Shown: positions 44,572 through 54,638, counted from the first letter of the stretch. The stretch: 58,887 nucleotides of DNA from Cytophagales bacterium CG12_big_fil_rev_8_21_14_0_65_40_12 (GCA_002786855.1 PCUU01000003.1:1-58887); one strand, 5' to 3'. The notes: generated by a model not told the origin, from the letters alone. Translations and numbers: made by a program.

Positions 44572-45930
44572 TTAGATCAATAAATTGGCGATTAATAAAT
44601 AAACAGTGATACCAAGAATGTCGTTGGCGGTGGTGATGAACGGTCCAGAGGCCAAGGCAGGATTGATCCCAATTTTATCGAGTACCAAAGGCGTGACCGT
44701 TCCCATGAAGGAGGCCAATAAGACTACAGCCTGGAGGGCAATTGCCACAACAACGCCTAAATAAGCTTCGGCATACAGGTTTACGAAAAGGAAACTGATG
44801 CTCCCCAAGACCAGACCTGTGCACATGGCCACAGCCACCATCTTCAATAATCTTTTGACTAGTGTATCTGTAAAGACCGATTTATTGGCCAAACTTTGAA
44901 CCACAAGGGTGGAGGATTGAATCCCTACATTTCCTCCTGTGGCCATTATCAGTGGGATAAATAAGGCCAAACCGACCATATTCTCCATGTCTTCTTCAAA
45001 ACCTTTGATCACAAAAGCGCCAACAATTCCACCAATTAACCCTATGATCAACCAAGGAAGTCTTGCCTTTAAAATGGCCCAAATCGAATCATCTTCCTCA
45101 ACATCTGAGGATAAACCAGACATCAATTGCCTATCCTCCTCGGCTTGGTCGGTGATGACGTCCACAATATCGTCAATGGTAATTCTGCCCACTAACTTGC
45201 CTTGAAGGTTGACCACCGGAACAACATCCAGATCGTACTTTTGCATGATTGTGGCCACTTCCTCTTCATCCAAATAAGTTTCGACAGCAATTACGTCATC
45301 ATCAAAAATATCTTTGATCAAAGTATTGTCGTTTGCCAACAGGATGTCTTTGACAGAAACCTTCCCCAATAACCTTCGCTTGTCGTCCACTACATAAACA
45401 GAGTAGATTTTTTCGACATTTTCGCGCTGCCTTCTAATTTCTTCAATGGTTTGAACGATGTTCCAATTGACATTGGCAACGATCATCTCCTTTGCCATAA
45501 GCCCACCAGCGCAATCTTCGTCATAGCGCATCAGTTCTTGAATGTGGGCGGCCGTTTCAGGATCGGTAATTTCAGAGATTACCTCTTCTCGGGTTTTTGG
45601 AGGCAGGTCGTTGATGATATCTACGGCATCATCAGAGTCCATTTCTGTGATGTAATCGGCCACTTCTTTTGGACTGAAGTTCCCTAAGAATTTGGTCCGA
45701 GTATCTTCTTCGAGATCTTCGATGATTTCTGCCCCGACCTCATTATCAAGGATATCAATTACATACTTGGCAAAGTCATGATCAACTTCATCCAATAAGG
45801 CAGAAATATCCGCAGGATTTACCCCTTCCATCGTTTCACGGATGAAGGCATCATTTTTCTCTTCAATGGCGGTTTCAAGCGCCTGAAGATACTCCTTGGA
45901 CAGTTCAAATTCCTTCACGATTTCCGACAC
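44572..45930 (-). CDS. mgtE: Magnesium transporter MgtE
   Basis: 452 residues. Domain order: MgtE N-terminal superhelix (~1-130, LDEVDHDFAKYVIDILDNEVGAEIIEDLEEDTRTKFLG), two CBS domains (~135-260, with YVVDDKRRLLGKVSVKDIL and VPVVNLQGKLVGRITIDDIVDV), then five membrane helices with PWLIIGLIGGIVGAF, LFIPLIMATGGNVGIQSSTLVVQSLA and NPALASGPFITTANDILG. Mg2+-gated channel with the cytoplasmic domains as sensor. It overlaps rsmA by 16 nt. Confidence 0.95.
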   Translation of the reverse strand: MSEIVKEFELSKEYLQALETAIEEKNDAFIRETMEGVNPADISALLDEVDHDFAKYVIDILDNEVGAEIIEDLEEDTRTKFLGNFSPKEVADYITEMDSDDAVDIINDLPPKTREEVISEITDPETAAHIQELMRYDEDCAGGLMAKEMIVANVNWNIVQTIEEIRRQRENVEKIYSVYVVDDKRRLLGKVSVKDILLANDNTLIKDIFDDDVIAVETYLDEEEVATIMQKYDLDVVPVVNLQGKLVGRITIDDIVDVITDQAEEDRQLMSGLSSDVEEDDSIWAILKARLPWLIIGLIGGIVGAFVIKGFEEDMENMVGLALFIPLIMATGGNVGIQSSTLVVQSLANKSVFTDTLVKRLLKMVAVAMCTGLVLGSISFLFVNLYAEAYLGVVVAIALQAVVLLASFMGTVTPLVLDKIGINPALASGPFITTANDILGITVYLLIANLLI

Positions 45931-46697
45931 GAGGTAATTAGATTGGTCAGTTCAACATATTGCTCAACGGAAAGTGTTTCGGCCCTAAGGTCCAGCACTT
46001 TCTCTTGCATTAATTCTTCGGGCAAATTTATTGGTTTTAATGCGTTGCGCAACGTTTTTCGCCTCATTTGAAAGCCCGCTTTCACAATAGTTTTAAAGAG
46101 TACTTCATCGCAATCGAGTGCAGCGACATTGTTCCTTTTGAGCCGAATTACTGCGCTATTTACCTTAGGGGGAGGATTAAAAACTTCTGGCCCAACAGTG
46201 AATAAATATTCAAGATCGTAATACGCCTTTAGGAGTACGCTTAAAATCCCATAGTCCTTGTTTCCAGGAGGTGACACCAACCGATCCGCCACCTCTTTTT
46301 GAATCATACAAACTACCTCGGGCACCTTATTTCTTAATTCTAAAACCTTGAAAAAAATTTGAGAAGAAATATTATAAGGGAAATTTCCAATGATGGCAAA
46401 TGACCCTTCGAAGTGCTTTTCGATATCCATTTTAAGGAAATCGCCTTCAATTATTCTACCCGACAGTGATTTAAAATGTTGATGAAGATAAGCAACAGAT
46501 TCTCTATCAATTTCTACCACAGAGGTTTCAAACTTATCCTTCAATAAAAATTGCGTTAACACACCCGTTCCTGGGCCTATTTCCAAAACCTGATTGTACT
46601 CTCCATGCCCCGAAAGTCCTTGGGCAATCCTTTCAGCAATACTCATGTCTTTAAGAAAATGCTGTCCTAGATGTTTTTTTGGCCTTACGAATGACAT
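45915..46697 (-). CDS. rsmA: 16S rRNA (adenine1518/1519-N6) dimethyltransferase
   Basis: 260 residues. SAM-binding VLEIGPGTGVLTQFLL, VEIDRESVAYL, catalytic NFPYNISSQIFFK, and RPKKHLGQHFLKD at the N terminus are the KsgA/RsmA signature. It dimethylates two adenines near the 3' end of 16S rRNA. It heads the transcription unit rsmA-mgtE-dehydrogenase, which ends before greA. It is divergent from pdxA with 144 nt between the starts. Confidence 0.96.
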   Translation of the reverse strand: MSFVRPKKHLGQHFLKDMSIAERIAQGLSGHGEYNQVLEIGPGTGVLTQFLLKDKFETSVVEIDRESVAYLHQHFKSLSGRIIEGDFLKMDIEKHFEGSFAIIGNFPYNISSQIFFKVLELRNKVPEVVCMIQKEVADRLVSPPGNKDYGILSVLLKAYYDLEYLFTVGPEVFNPPPKVNSAVIRLKRNNVAALDCDEVLFKTIVKAGFQMRRKTLRNALKPINLPEELMQEKVLDLRAETLSVEQYVELTNLITSCRKS

Positions 46698-46841
46698 GGG
46701 AATATCTGTTAGAAAAACGTTAATTTGCGCAAAGTTGAGAGTTTCGATGGAGAATATGCCTATTCAGATCAATTTCTCTTAACGCTTCAAACCTAATTCA
46801 AAATTCTTTACAGCGAACAAAAGGCTTAAATTCTTTATTGT

Positions 46842-47861
46842 ATGAATCAGCAGACTGAAGAAGGAAGATATAGACCTACTATTGGAATTACCATTGGCGA
46901 TATAAATGGCATTGGTCCGGAGGTAATCATTAAAACTGTGGTAGAGCAAAAGCTTTTTGATTTTGCTACCATTGTGCTCTACGGGCATGGCAAAACCTTT
47001 TCGCATTACAAAAAGCTGCTGGACATTAACAGTTTTGCATTCTATCAATTCAATAAGGGCGATCACTTCCACGACAGAAAGTCCAACGTTATTAACTGTT
47101 GGAACGAAGATGTAGCAATCAAGCCCGGAGAAGAAAATGAAGACGGTGGAAAATGCGCTTTGGCCGCTTTGGAAAAGGCTGTAGAAGACCTAAAGAATGG
47201 CGTCATAGATGCCGTGGTGACTGCCCCAATTAGCAAGCACAATATTCAGAGCGAAAAATTTCAATTCCCGGGACATACCGAGTTTTTCACTACGACTTTT
47301 GGCGCCAAAGACAGCCTAATGTTCTTGTGCAACGAGAATCTGAGGGTTGGAGTAGCTACAGGACATATCCCGTTGATGAAGATTAAAGAAGAATTGACTG
47401 CGGAAAGATTGAAAGGAAAAATCGCTCTCATGCTATCTTCCTTAAAGAAGGACTTTGGTATAAGAAAGCCTCGCATTGCCATCATGGGCTTAAACCCTCA
47501 TGCGGGTGAAGATGGGCTTTTGGGTTCAGAAGAAAAGGATATGATTTTGCCCGTAATTCAGGAATTGAAAAACAGAGGTGAACTTGTTTTTGGGCCATAT
47601 CCAGCAGATGGTTTTTTTGGTAATGGGTCATACAGTCAATTTGATGCCGTTTTGGCCATGTATCACGACCAAGGATTGATTCCATTTAAAACGATCGCAT
47701 TCGAAGACGGTGTGAACTTCACTGCTGGATTACCAGTGGTACGTACCTCGCCAGACCATGGTACTGCTTTTGGCATTGCAGGGAAAAATTTGGCAGATCC
47801 AAGCAGTATGAGGGCGGCTCTTTTTATGGCGATTGATATAGTTCGTACTAGGAGAAGCTGA
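46842..47861 (+). CDS. pdxA: 4-hydroxythreonine-4-phosphate dehydrogenase
   Basis: 339 residues. It acts in pyridoxal 5-phosphate synthesis through the DXP-dependent route. Markers are GITIGDINGIGPEVIIKT, VVTAPISKHNIQSEKFQFPGHTEFF, GVATGHIPL, LNPHAGEDGLLGSEE, GPYPADGFF, AMYHDQGLIPFK and RTSPDHGTAFGIAGK with metal and substrate residues. The product PLP would serve HemL. Start MNQQTEEGRYRP is the first ATG; it stands alone. Confidence 0.96.
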   Translation: MNQQTEEGRYRPTIGITIGDINGIGPEVIIKTVVEQKLFDFATIVLYGHGKTFSHYKKLLDINSFAFYQFNKGDHFHDRKSNVINCWNEDVAIKPGEENEDGGKCALAALEKAVEDLKNGVIDAVVTAPISKHNIQSEKFQFPGHTEFFTTTFGAKDSLMFLCNENLRVGVATGHIPLMKIKEELTAERLKGKIALMLSSLKKDFGIRKPRIAIMGLNPHAGEDGLLGSEEKDMILPVIQELKNRGELVFGPYPADGFFGNGSYSQFDAVLAMYHDQGLIPFKTIAFEDGVNFTAGLPVVRTSPDHGTAFGIAGKNLADPSSMRAALFMAIDIVRTRRS

Positions 47862-47936
47862 TTTCGGCCGATCCCAAATGCCCGTTTTTACAAAATTCAG
47901 GTTTTCATGTTATTTTAAAAGTTCTAAATTTACTTC

Positions 47937-48251
47937 ATGCTCAAAAAGCCATTCCAAATAGTGAAAATCAGAAAGGCCTTTGCTATTGGCTTTTTATCGA
48001 TTTTTATTTTGGCTTTTTTTACTCAAGCCATGGTGGTATCTAAAAGTTACGATCTTCAAGAATTGGTGGATGCTGGAGAAGAGAACGAAAAAGAAACCGA
48101 GAATTCAAAAGAATGGAATGATGATTTCATTACTTCCAATTTCTCCTTTCATGTCCTTAAAATGAACGTATTGCTCACCTACCAAAATCATGTTTACACT
48201 GAATTTGGTCAGTTGATGTCGATTTTCAGCCCACCTCCAGATTTGATCTGA
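47937..48251 (+). CDS. Small single-helix membrane-associated hypothetical protein
   Basis: 104 residues. A basic start (MLKKPFQIVKIRKAF) and one membrane helix (AIGFLSIFILAFFTQAMVV), then an acidic EENEKETEN stretch and FSFHVLKMNVLLTYQNHVYTEFG, ending FSPPPDLI. The C-terminal PPPxx ending occurs in similar small Bacteroidota proteins as I recall. Function unknown. The stop codon lies inside one arm of a terminator stem. Confidence 0.6.
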   Translation: MLKKPFQIVKIRKAFAIGFLSIFILAFFTQAMVVSKSYDLQELVDAGEENEKETENSKEWNDDFITSNFSFHVLKMNVLLTYQNHVYTEFGQLMSIFSPPPDLI

Positions 48252-48291
48252 TATTTATCTACACTCCTTCCAAGGATCAAATCAATTTTTT
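48240..48291 (+). terminator. Terminator candidate overlapping the stop of the 104-aa gene
   Basis: GATTTGATC (48240-48248) and its perfect complement GATCAAATC (48275-48283), then AATTTTTT. The loop is 26 nt, long for a terminator, so the call is moderate. Confidence 0.45.
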
Positions 48292-48329
48292 AACGCAAAT
48301 CAGGACACCTGACTTAATACTTTTTTCTT

Positions 48330-49967
48330 ATGAAATCCGATTTTTTACAAAACTTAAACAAAGATGCCCCGGCAGGCCTTGTCGTCTTTTTGGTGGCAGT
48401 TCCTTTATGCTTAGGAATAGCCTTGGCCTCTGGCGCACCTCTCTTCTCAGGCATTATTGCTGGAATGGTTGGCGGCATTATCGTTACCGCTTTTAGCGGC
48501 TCAGATTTGGGTGTTTCTGGCCCTGCTGCTGGACTTACCGTCATTGTATTGAGCGCCATAAGTGAGCTGGGCTCTTTTGAGATTTTTCTTACTGCCGTAA
48601 TGATCGGGGGTTTGCTTCAAATCGTCCTTGGCTTGTTGCGGGCAGGTATCATTGGTTATTACTTTCCTACTTCTGTGATCAAAGGAATGCTTTCAGCTAT
48701 CGGGATCATCATCTTCTTAAAGCAAATTCCGCATGCCTTCGGCTATGATAAAGATTATGAAGGGGACATGGATTTTATTCAAGCAGATGGAGAAAACACT
48801 TTCTCGGAGCTCTCTAACATGTTGGATTTTATCACCTCTGGAGCCATTGTAGTCTCCGCTTTGTCACTCATCATTCTTATACTTTGGGAGCAAAAATTCA
48901 TGAAGAAAATTAAAATTTTCAGTGTGATTCAAGGCCCGTTGGTGGTGGTGATTGGTGGTATAGTTTTAGGGAAATTATTTTCGGGCACTTCTCTTGAAGT
49001 CAGTCCCGAGCACATGGTTTCCATTCCTGTATCGAGCAGTTTCGAAGGATTTTTAAGCCAATTTACCCTCCCTGATTTCAGCCAAATTACAAATCCAGAG
49101 GTTTGGGTCGTTGGATTTACGATTGCCATTGTTGCCAGTTTAGAAACCCTACTTTGTGTAGAAGCCACAGATAAACTAGATCCCCATAAGAGAATTACTC
49201 CAACTAATAGAGAATTGCGGGCACAGGGAATAGGCAATCTAGTTTCTGGTTTAATTGGGGGACTACCCGTCACGCAAGTCATTGTTAGGAGCTCGGCCAA
49301 CATTCAATCGGGTGGGCAAACTAAGGCAGCCTCATTTATCCATGGCTTATTGATTTTGATTTCGGCCATGATTATTCCGAACATCCTCAACCTTATTCCT
49401 TTGTCCAGTTTAGCCGCAATACTTTTTATAGTAGGTTTTAAATTGGCAAAGCCATCTATTTTCAAACAGATGTACAAGGAAGGGCCAAAGCAATTCATCC
49501 CATTTGTGGTTACAGTACTTGCCATTATCCTTACTGACCTTTTGGTAGGAATCGGTATTGGGTTGGCGGTTGCCGTTTTCCTAATCCTCAGAAAAATCTA
49601 TTTAAGCCCTTATGTGCTTAAAACCACAAAAGCGGACAATGATGAGCATTACCGAATCGTACTGTCAGAAAATGTGACCTTCCTTAATAAAGCAGCGATC
49701 TTAAAAGAACTGAACAATATGCCGAACAACAGTTACGTCTTGATTGACGCTTCCAAAACCATTCATATTGAACACGATGTTCTCGAAATCATCAATGATT
49801 TTATCATTGCTTCGAAACGAAAGAACATTCAACTCAATATGACCTGTTCTGAACATTTAGATTTAAACGTATTTGAAGCAACTATCAAGGAAATAATGAT
49901 TTCGGATGCTCAGTTAAGTGAACTTCCCAAAGGAAATGACTTAAAAGTTGTAGCGTCCATCAATTAA
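48330..49967 (+). CDS. SulP family anion transporter
   Basis: 545 residues with a signature N-terminal GLVVFLVAVPLCLGIALASGAPLFSGIIAGMVGGIIVTAFSGSDLGVSGPAAGLTVIVL, multiple membrane helices, an inner core SLETLLCVEATDKLDPHKR, and a C-terminal STAS-like domain (LSENVTFLNKAAILKELNNMPNNSYVLIDAS). Members of this branch are often Na+-dependent bicarbonate or sulfate transporters; no carbonic anhydrase or sulfur gene is next to it, so the substrate stays open. It is a single gene by the spacing. Confidence 0.93.
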   Translation: MKSDFLQNLNKDAPAGLVVFLVAVPLCLGIALASGAPLFSGIIAGMVGGIIVTAFSGSDLGVSGPAAGLTVIVLSAISELGSFEIFLTAVMIGGLLQIVLGLLRAGIIGYYFPTSVIKGMLSAIGIIIFLKQIPHAFGYDKDYEGDMDFIQADGENTFSELSNMLDFITSGAIVVSALSLIILILWEQKFMKKIKIFSVIQGPLVVVIGGIVLGKLFSGTSLEVSPEHMVSIPVSSSFEGFLSQFTLPDFSQITNPEVWVVGFTIAIVASLETLLCVEATDKLDPHKRITPTNRELRAQGIGNLVSGLIGGLPVTQVIVRSSANIQSGGQTKAASFIHGLLILISAMIIPNILNLIPLSSLAAILFIVGFKLAKPSIFKQMYKEGPKQFIPFVVTVLAIILTDLLVGIGIGLAVAVFLILRKIYLSPYVLKTTKADNDEHYRIVLSENVTFLNKAAILKELNNMPNNSYVLIDASKTIHIEHDVLEIINDFIIASKRKNIQLNMTCSEHLDLNVFEATIKEIMISDAQLSELPKGNDLKVVASIN

Positions 49968-50064
49968 AAGGACTTTGATACCTGATGAAAGAAATGATGC
50001 TAAGTAGTCAACAAAATGGCTCTTCGGGCATCAGAATATTTATTCATGAAATTCACGAACACAC

Positions 50065-50096
50065 TTTCACGATTACAGCTTATTTTCTTACCTTTG
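50065..50096 (+). promoter_or_regulatory. Bacteroidota-type promoter of the DUF177-rpmF genes
   Basis: TACCTTTG at 50089-50096 is an exact TAnnTTTG -7 element followed by CAGT. TTTCAC about 21 nt upstream takes the -33 position. Expected start near 50103, 18 nt before the TTG codon. Confidence 0.65.
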
Positions 50097-50120
50097 CAGT
50101 CCTGATTTTGAGAGGGATAC

Positions 50121-50666
50121 TTGAAAGTACTTAGAAAATATGAAATTCAAATCTTCAAGCTCAGCAATGGGCTGCACGAATTTGAATTTGATTTAGATAA
50201 GGAGTTCTTTGATTTGTTTGAAAATGAGATCGTTAACAAGGGGTTTCTCCAAGCTAAGGTTTCATTAGAAAAGTCCGAAACAATGATCCAGACGACCTTC
50301 ATCATTCACGGCTCAGTAGAGTTGGAGTGTGATAGATCGCTTGATTTGTTTGATTTTCCGATTGATTTGGAAAGGGCATTCATTTACAAACTTGGTGATG
50401 AAACCAATGAATTGTCGGATGAAGCGATGGTAATCCCTCGCGACACCCAAAAACTGAATGTTGCTTCCATCATGTTTGAATTCATCGGACTTGATATCCC
50501 AATGAAGAAACTACACCCTCGATACTCGGAAGAAGATGACGAGGAAAACGATGATGAAGTGTTGTTGATTTATTCTTCAGAAGAAAAAGACCAAACAGAA
50601 GATCAGGAAAACGAAGAAATGATTGACCCGAGATGGGCATCTTTGAAAAAATTAAAAAACAAATAA
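50121..50666 (+). CDS. DUF177 (YceD) family protein
   Basis: 181 residues, starting at TTG 50121 (MKVLRKYEIQIFKL) with AGAGGG a few bases upstream; no other in-frame start lies close. The core has LDKEFFDLFENEI, FIIHGSVELECDRSLDLFDFPIDL and an acidic C-terminal tail ending IDPRWASLKKLKN, the last being typical of YceD proteins. YceD precedes rpmF in many phyla and is implicated in 23S rRNA/ribosome biogenesis. rpmF starts 28 nt downstream. Confidence 0.88.
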   Translation: MKVLRKYEIQIFKLSNGLHEFEFDLDKEFFDLFENEIVNKGFLQAKVSLEKSETMIQTTFIIHGSVELECDRSLDLFDFPIDLERAFIYKLGDETNELSDEAMVIPRDTQKLNVASIMFEFIGLDIPMKKLHPRYSEEDDEENDDEVLLIYSSEEKDQTEDQENEEMIDPRWASLKKLKNK

Positions 50667-50693
50667 TGGCTTCGGCTATAAAATCGTAGAAAA

Positions 50694-50885
50694 ATGGCGC
50701 ATCCTAAGAGAAAAACCTCCAGAACCAGAAGAGATAAAGGTAGAACTCATAAAAAATTGAGCGAAAAAGCATTCGTGATCTGCCCAACAACAGGTGAATT
50801 ACACATGCCACACAGGGCTTTCTGGCACGAAGGAAAACTTTACTACAAAGGTAAAGTAGTGATGGAAAAAGAAGTTTTAGCCTAA
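50694..50885 (+). CDS. rpmF: Ribosomal protein bL32
   Basis: 63 residues. [22 protein letters not shown] start and the core [27 protein letters not shown] single cysteine remains of the zinc-ribbon seen in other L32 proteins. It is a 50S component. Adjacent to DUF177 as in most bacteria, and followed by a strong terminator. Confidence 0.97.
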   Translation: MAHPKRKTSRTRRDKGRTHKKLSEKAFVICPTTGELHMPHRAFWHEGKLYYKGKVVMEKEVLA

Positions 50886-50909
50886 GCCTAGCGCTAGACT
50901 AAGGAATGT

Positions 50910-50945
50910 TTGCTCCTGAATATCTATTCAGGAGCAATATTTATT
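50910..50945 (+). terminator. Terminator after rpmF
   Basis: TTGCTCCTGAATA (50910-50922) and its exact complement (50925-50937) form a 13-bp stem, followed by the T-rich TATTTATTTA. Confidence 0.8.
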
Positions 50946-50983
50946 TATAGCCACTTCATTTAGCCTATGGAGCAGCTTTGAAT

Positions 50984-51004
50984 CGCAGAATATTTGAATC
51001 TGCG
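50984..51004. promoter_or_regulatory. Symmetric element upstream of fabH
   Basis: CGCAGA and TCTGCG flank a 9-nt centre (AATATTTGAA region), giving a 6-bp inverted repeat. It lies 70 nt before the fabH ATG and overlaps AATATTTG, which resembles a -7 element. A regulator site is possible, not proven. Confidence 0.25.
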
Positions 51005-51073
51005 AGTGTTACCCCCTATATTGGCCAACTATTTAGCAATGAAGGATGGTAGTTTCCATCTAAACCGCACTGA

Positions 51074-52072
51074 ATGACTAAAATTAGAGCAAAAATCTCA
51101 GGAGTGTATGGCTGGGTGCCAGACTACGTTCTCACCAATAAGGAACTTGAAACCATTGTTGACACTACAGATGAATGGATAACTTCCAGGACTGGCATCA
51201 AAGAAAGAAGAATTTTAAAAGGCGAAGGCCAAGGCACTTCTGTGATTGGTATCGAAGCCGTTAAAGGTCTTTTGGCCAAAACCAATACCGACCCAGCAGA
51301 TATTGATCTGCTGATCTGCGCCACCACCACTCCAGACATGCTTTTTCCTGCAACTGCCAATATCATTGCAGATGCAATAGGTGCCAAAAACGCCTTTAGT
51401 TATGATTTACAAGCAGCTTGTTCAGGCTTTATTTATGCCCTTACCACTGGTAGCCAGTTTATAGAGACAGGAAAATACAAGAAAGTGATCATTGTTGGGG
51501 CCGACAAAATGAGCTCTATCATTGATTATCAAGAGCGAACCACTTGCATTATTTTTGGCGATGGCGGTGGGGCTGTTCTTCTAGAACCTACTGGTGAAGA
51601 ATTAGGCATTATGGACACTATCCTGAGGTCTGATGGTTCAGGAGCGCAGTATTTACACATGAAGGCTGGCGGAAGTAGGAAGCCTGCCACGCACGAAACC
51701 ATCGACAACCGAGAGCATTATGTTTTCCAAGAAGGATCAGCAGTTTTCAAATTTGCGGTAACCAACATGGCGGATGTTTCAGCAGAAATAATGGAGAAAA
51801 ACAATCTCACAGGAGAAGATGTGAAGTTCCTAGTTCCTCATCAAGCCAACAAAAGAATCATCGATGCTACCGCCCGTAGGATGGAAATAGGTGAAGAAAA
51901 GGTAATGTTGAATATTCATAAATATGGAAACACTACTAGTGGGACCATTCCTCTTTGTTTGTGGGATTATGAAAGCCAACTTAAAAAAGGAGATAATTTA
52001 ATCATTGCCGCTTTTGGAGGCGGTTTCACTTGGGGATCCATCTACTTGAAATGGGCCTACGACCCATCGTAA
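51074..52072 (+). CDS. fabH: Beta-ketoacyl-ACP synthase III
   Basis: 332 residues. Starts fatty acid synthesis by condensing acetyl-CoA with malonyl-ACP. The catalytic triad is C116 ([12 protein letters not shown]), H256 (VPHQANKRI) and N286 ([13 protein letters not shown]). Further family marks are [14 protein letters not shown] and the C-terminal [16 protein letters not shown]. Next gene efp is 52 nt downstream. Confidence 0.97.
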   Translation: MTKIRAKISGVYGWVPDYVLTNKELETIVDTTDEWITSRTGIKERRILKGEGQGTSVIGIEAVKGLLAKTNTDPADIDLLICATTTPDMLFPATANIIADAIGAKNAFSYDLQAACSGFIYALTTGSQFIETGKYKKVIIVGADKMSSIIDYQERTTCIIFGDGGGAVLLEPTGEELGIMDTILRSDGSGAQYLHMKAGGSRKPATHETIDNREHYVFQEGSAVFKFAVTNMADVSAEIMEKNNLTGEDVKFLVPHQANKRIIDATARRMEIGEEKVMLNIHKYGNTTSGTIPLCLWDYESQLKKGDNLIIAAFGGGFTWGSIYLKWAYDPS

Positions 52073-52124
52073 AAATACTCTCCATCAAAAAAAGTAATTT
52101 TATAACTTAGCTTCAAAAATAGAC

Positions 52125-52688
52125 ATGGCAAGTACAGCAGATTTTAAAAACGGTCTTGTAATCGAATACAACAACGACCTCTATGCAATTACTGAATTCC
52201 AGCATGTTAAACCCGGAAAAGGCCCGGCTTTCGTAAGGACCAAGCTTAAAAGTATGAGAACAGGGAAAGTATTGGACAATACTTTTACCTCAGGACATAA
52301 GGTGGTGACCGCCCGAGTAGAAAAAAGACCTCATCAATACCTCTATAAAGACGACTTCGGTTATAACTTCATGAATTCCGAAACCTTTGAGCAAATTGTG
52401 GTTCAAGAAGAATTGATCAATGCTCCACAGTTTATGAAAGACGGACAAGAGGTCGATATCTTTTTTCATGCCGAACAAGAATCAGTTCTTTCGGTAGAAT
52501 TGCCTGCTTATGTAGAACTTGTTATAACTTACACCGAACCAGGAATCAAAGGAGACACCGCAACCAATGCTTCGAAAGCAGCCACTTTGGAAACTGGTGC
52601 GATTATTCAAGTTCCATTGTTTATTAACCAAGACGACAAAATCAAAGTAGATACAAGAACAAGTTCATATGGTGAACGCGTGAAGTAG
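52125..52688 (+). CDS. efp: Translation elongation factor P
   Basis: 187 residues. Three beta domains; the N-terminal KOW-like domain carries the tip FQHVKPGKGPAFVRTKLKS, where the lysine of GKGPA is the usual modification site. The C-terminal OB domain ends FINQDDKIKVDTRTSSYGERVK, the efp signature. It relieves stalls at proline stretches. Situated between fabH and accB. Confidence 0.97.
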   Translation: MASTADFKNGLVIEYNNDLYAITEFQHVKPGKGPAFVRTKLKSMRTGKVLDNTFTSGHKVVTARVEKRPHQYLYKDDFGYNFMNSETFEQIVVQEELINAPQFMKDGQEVDIFFHAEQESVLSVELPAYVELVITYTEPGIKGDTATNASKAATLETGAIIQVPLFINQDDKIKVDTRTSSYGERVK

Positions 52689-52718
52689 TACTCCTTAAAT
52701 CAAAAAAATCGAATTGCT

Positions 52719-53180
52719 ATGAACCAGAAAGAAATAAAAAGTATGATTGAATTCATCGCTAAGTCAGGCTTAGCTGAGGTGAACATCGAAACCGAAGAAT
52801 TCAAAATCAAAGTAAGAAGAGATACAGAAGGTAGAATTGTAGCGGCACCATCTGTGGTTGCTGCGGCTCCTGCACCAGCCCCCGTTGCACCTGCTGCAGA
52901 AGCAGCCCCTGCTGCTCCTGCTAAGCCAGCAGCCAATAGTTATGTAGAAATTAAGTCCCCAATGATCGGCACTTTCTATAGATCACCTAAGCCTGACCAA
53001 CCATCATTCGTTAACGTTGGCGACCAAGTGAAAGCAGGTGATAAAGTGGGTATTATTGAAGCTATGAAACTTTTCAACGAAATTGAATCTGAGGTTTCTG
53101 GTACTATAGTAAAAGTACTGGTAGAAAACGCTTCGCCAATCGAATACGATCAGCCTTTATTCCTAGTAGAGCCTGCGTAA
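52719..53180 (+). CDS. accB: Biotin carboxyl carrier protein of acetyl-CoA carboxylase
   Basis: 153 residues. N-terminal [20 protein letters not shown], a flexible Ala/Pro linker (~residues 46-70), then a biotinyl domain with [13 protein letters not shown] and the biotin lysine in [11 protein letters not shown]. It carries CO2 between the carboxylase and transferase subunits. accC follows 53 nt downstream. Confidence 0.96.
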   Translation: MNQKEIKSMIEFIAKSGLAEVNIETEEFKIKVRRDTEGRIVAAPSVVAAAPAPAPVAPAAEAAPAAPAKPAANSYVEIKSPMIGTFYRSPKPDQPSFVNVGDQVKAGDKVGIIEAMKLFNEIESEVSGTIVKVLVENASPIEYDQPLFLVEPA

Positions 53181-53233
53181 GCACAAGTCAGGGGATTCCC
53201 CTATTTTATTTTTAACCTAAATTAGAAATAGCA

Positions 53234-54577
53234 GTGTTTAAAAAGATATTAATTGCCAATAGAGGCGAGATCGCCCTACGGATCATCAGGACTTGTAAGG
53301 AGATGGGAATCAAAACTGTTGCAGTGTATTCCACAGCCGATAAAGATAGCTTACACGTTCGATTTGCAGATGAAGCCGTAAATATTGGCCCAGCCCCATC
53401 TAAGGAATCCTATTTAAAAATACCTCATATCATTTCTGCTGCCGAGATTACCAATGCCGATGCAATCCATCCTGGCTATGGCTTCTTGTCGGAAAACGCT
53501 GAATTTTCAAGGGTATGCGAAGAATACGGCATCAAGTTTATTGGCGCTAGCCCCGATATGATTGATAAAATGGGAGATAAGGCTACGGCCAAAGACACCA
53601 TGAAAAAAGCTGGGGTACCTACCATTCCTGGGTCAGACGGCCTGTTGACTTCAGTTGAAGAGGGTATTAAAATAGCCAACGAAATTAAATATCCAGTGAT
53701 TCTAAAGGCTACTGCGGGTGGTGGTGGCCGTGGGATGCGTATCGTAAAAAACGATAGCGAATTCCAAAAAGCTTGGGACGATGCAAGAATGGAATCTGCC
53801 GCTGCTTTTGGCAATGATGGATTGTACCTAGAAAAATTCGTAGAAGAACCTCGCCACGTAGAAATTCAAATTGTTGGAGATAGCACTGGAAAAGCTTGTC
53901 ACCTTTCGGAAAGAGACTGCTCGATCCAAAGAAGACATCAAAAGCTGGTAGAAGAAACTCCCTCTCCTGCCTTGAATCAAGAATTAAGAGAAAGAATGGG
54001 TGCAGCCGCTGTTAAAGCTGCCGAATCAATCAAGTATGAAGGTGCTGGAACCGTTGAATTCCTAGTAGACAAACACGGTGATTTCTTCTTTATGGAAATG
54101 AACACCCGAATCCAAGTAGAGCACCCAATTACTGAAGAGGTAACTGACTTCGATTTGATCAAAGAACAAATCAAGGTAGCGGCAGGAGAGAAAATTTCTG
54201 GAAGAAATTACTTCCCAAAATTGTATTCCATGGAGTGTCGTATCAATGCGGAAGATCCTGCGCATGGCTTTAGACCTAGTCCTGGCAAAATCACCAATTT
54301 GCACACTCCCGGTGGACACGGTGTAAGGGTGGATAGCCATGTTTATGCTGGATATACAATACCTCCAAATTATGACTCAATGATTGGTAAGCTTATCGTG
54401 ACCGCCCAGTCGAGAGAAGAAGTTTTAGTAAGAATGAAAAGAGCATTGGAAGAATATGTGATCGAAGGGGTGAAAACCACTATTCCTTTTCATATCAAAT
54501 TGATGGATGATCCTATCTTTAAATCAGGACATTTCACAACTAAGTTTTTAGAGGATTTCGATTTTAGCGGATTATAA
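53234..54577 (+). CDS. accC: Biotin carboxylase of acetyl-CoA carboxylase
   Basis: 447 residues, start at GTG 53234 ([23 protein letters not shown]). ATP-grasp fold with [19 protein letters not shown], the glycine-rich loop [32 protein letters not shown], and [19 protein letters not shown] for catalysis. It carboxylates the biotin of AccB with ATP and bicarbonate. Last gene of the block; a clear terminator follows. Confidence 0.97.
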   Translation: MFKKILIANRGEIALRIIRTCKEMGIKTVAVYSTADKDSLHVRFADEAVNIGPAPSKESYLKIPHIISAAEITNADAIHPGYGFLSENAEFSRVCEEYGIKFIGASPDMIDKMGDKATAKDTMKKAGVPTIPGSDGLLTSVEEGIKIANEIKYPVILKATAGGGGRGMRIVKNDSEFQKAWDDARMESAAAFGNDGLYLEKFVEEPRHVEIQIVGDSTGKACHLSERDCSIQRRHQKLVEETPSPALNQELRERMGAAAVKAAESIKYEGAGTVEFLVDKHGDFFFMEMNTRIQVEHPITEEVTDFDLIKEQIKVAAGEKISGRNYFPKLYSMECRINAEDPAHGFRPSPGKITNLHTPGGHGVRVDSHVYAGYTIPPNYDSMIGKLIVTAQSREEVLVRMKRALEEYVIEGVKTTIPFHIKLMDDPIFKSGHFTTKFLEDFDFSGL

Positions 54578-54603
54578 ATTCCGAGAAAAAGTAACCTAAT
54601 TAT

Positions 54604-54638
54604 GAGGCCATTTTCAACAGAAATGGCCTCTTTTATTT
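54604..54638 (+). terminator. Terminator of the accB-accC transcript
   Basis: GAGGCCATTT (54604-54613), a 7-nt loop, its exact complement (54621-54630), then TTTTATTT. The stop of the convergent DUF3109 gene lies in the tail. Confidence 0.85.

Noticed and set aside
47937..48251. Signal-peptide-bearing toxin or entry protein
   Set aside because: Only one helix and an acidic tail are seen; no antitoxin or immunity gene is next to it.
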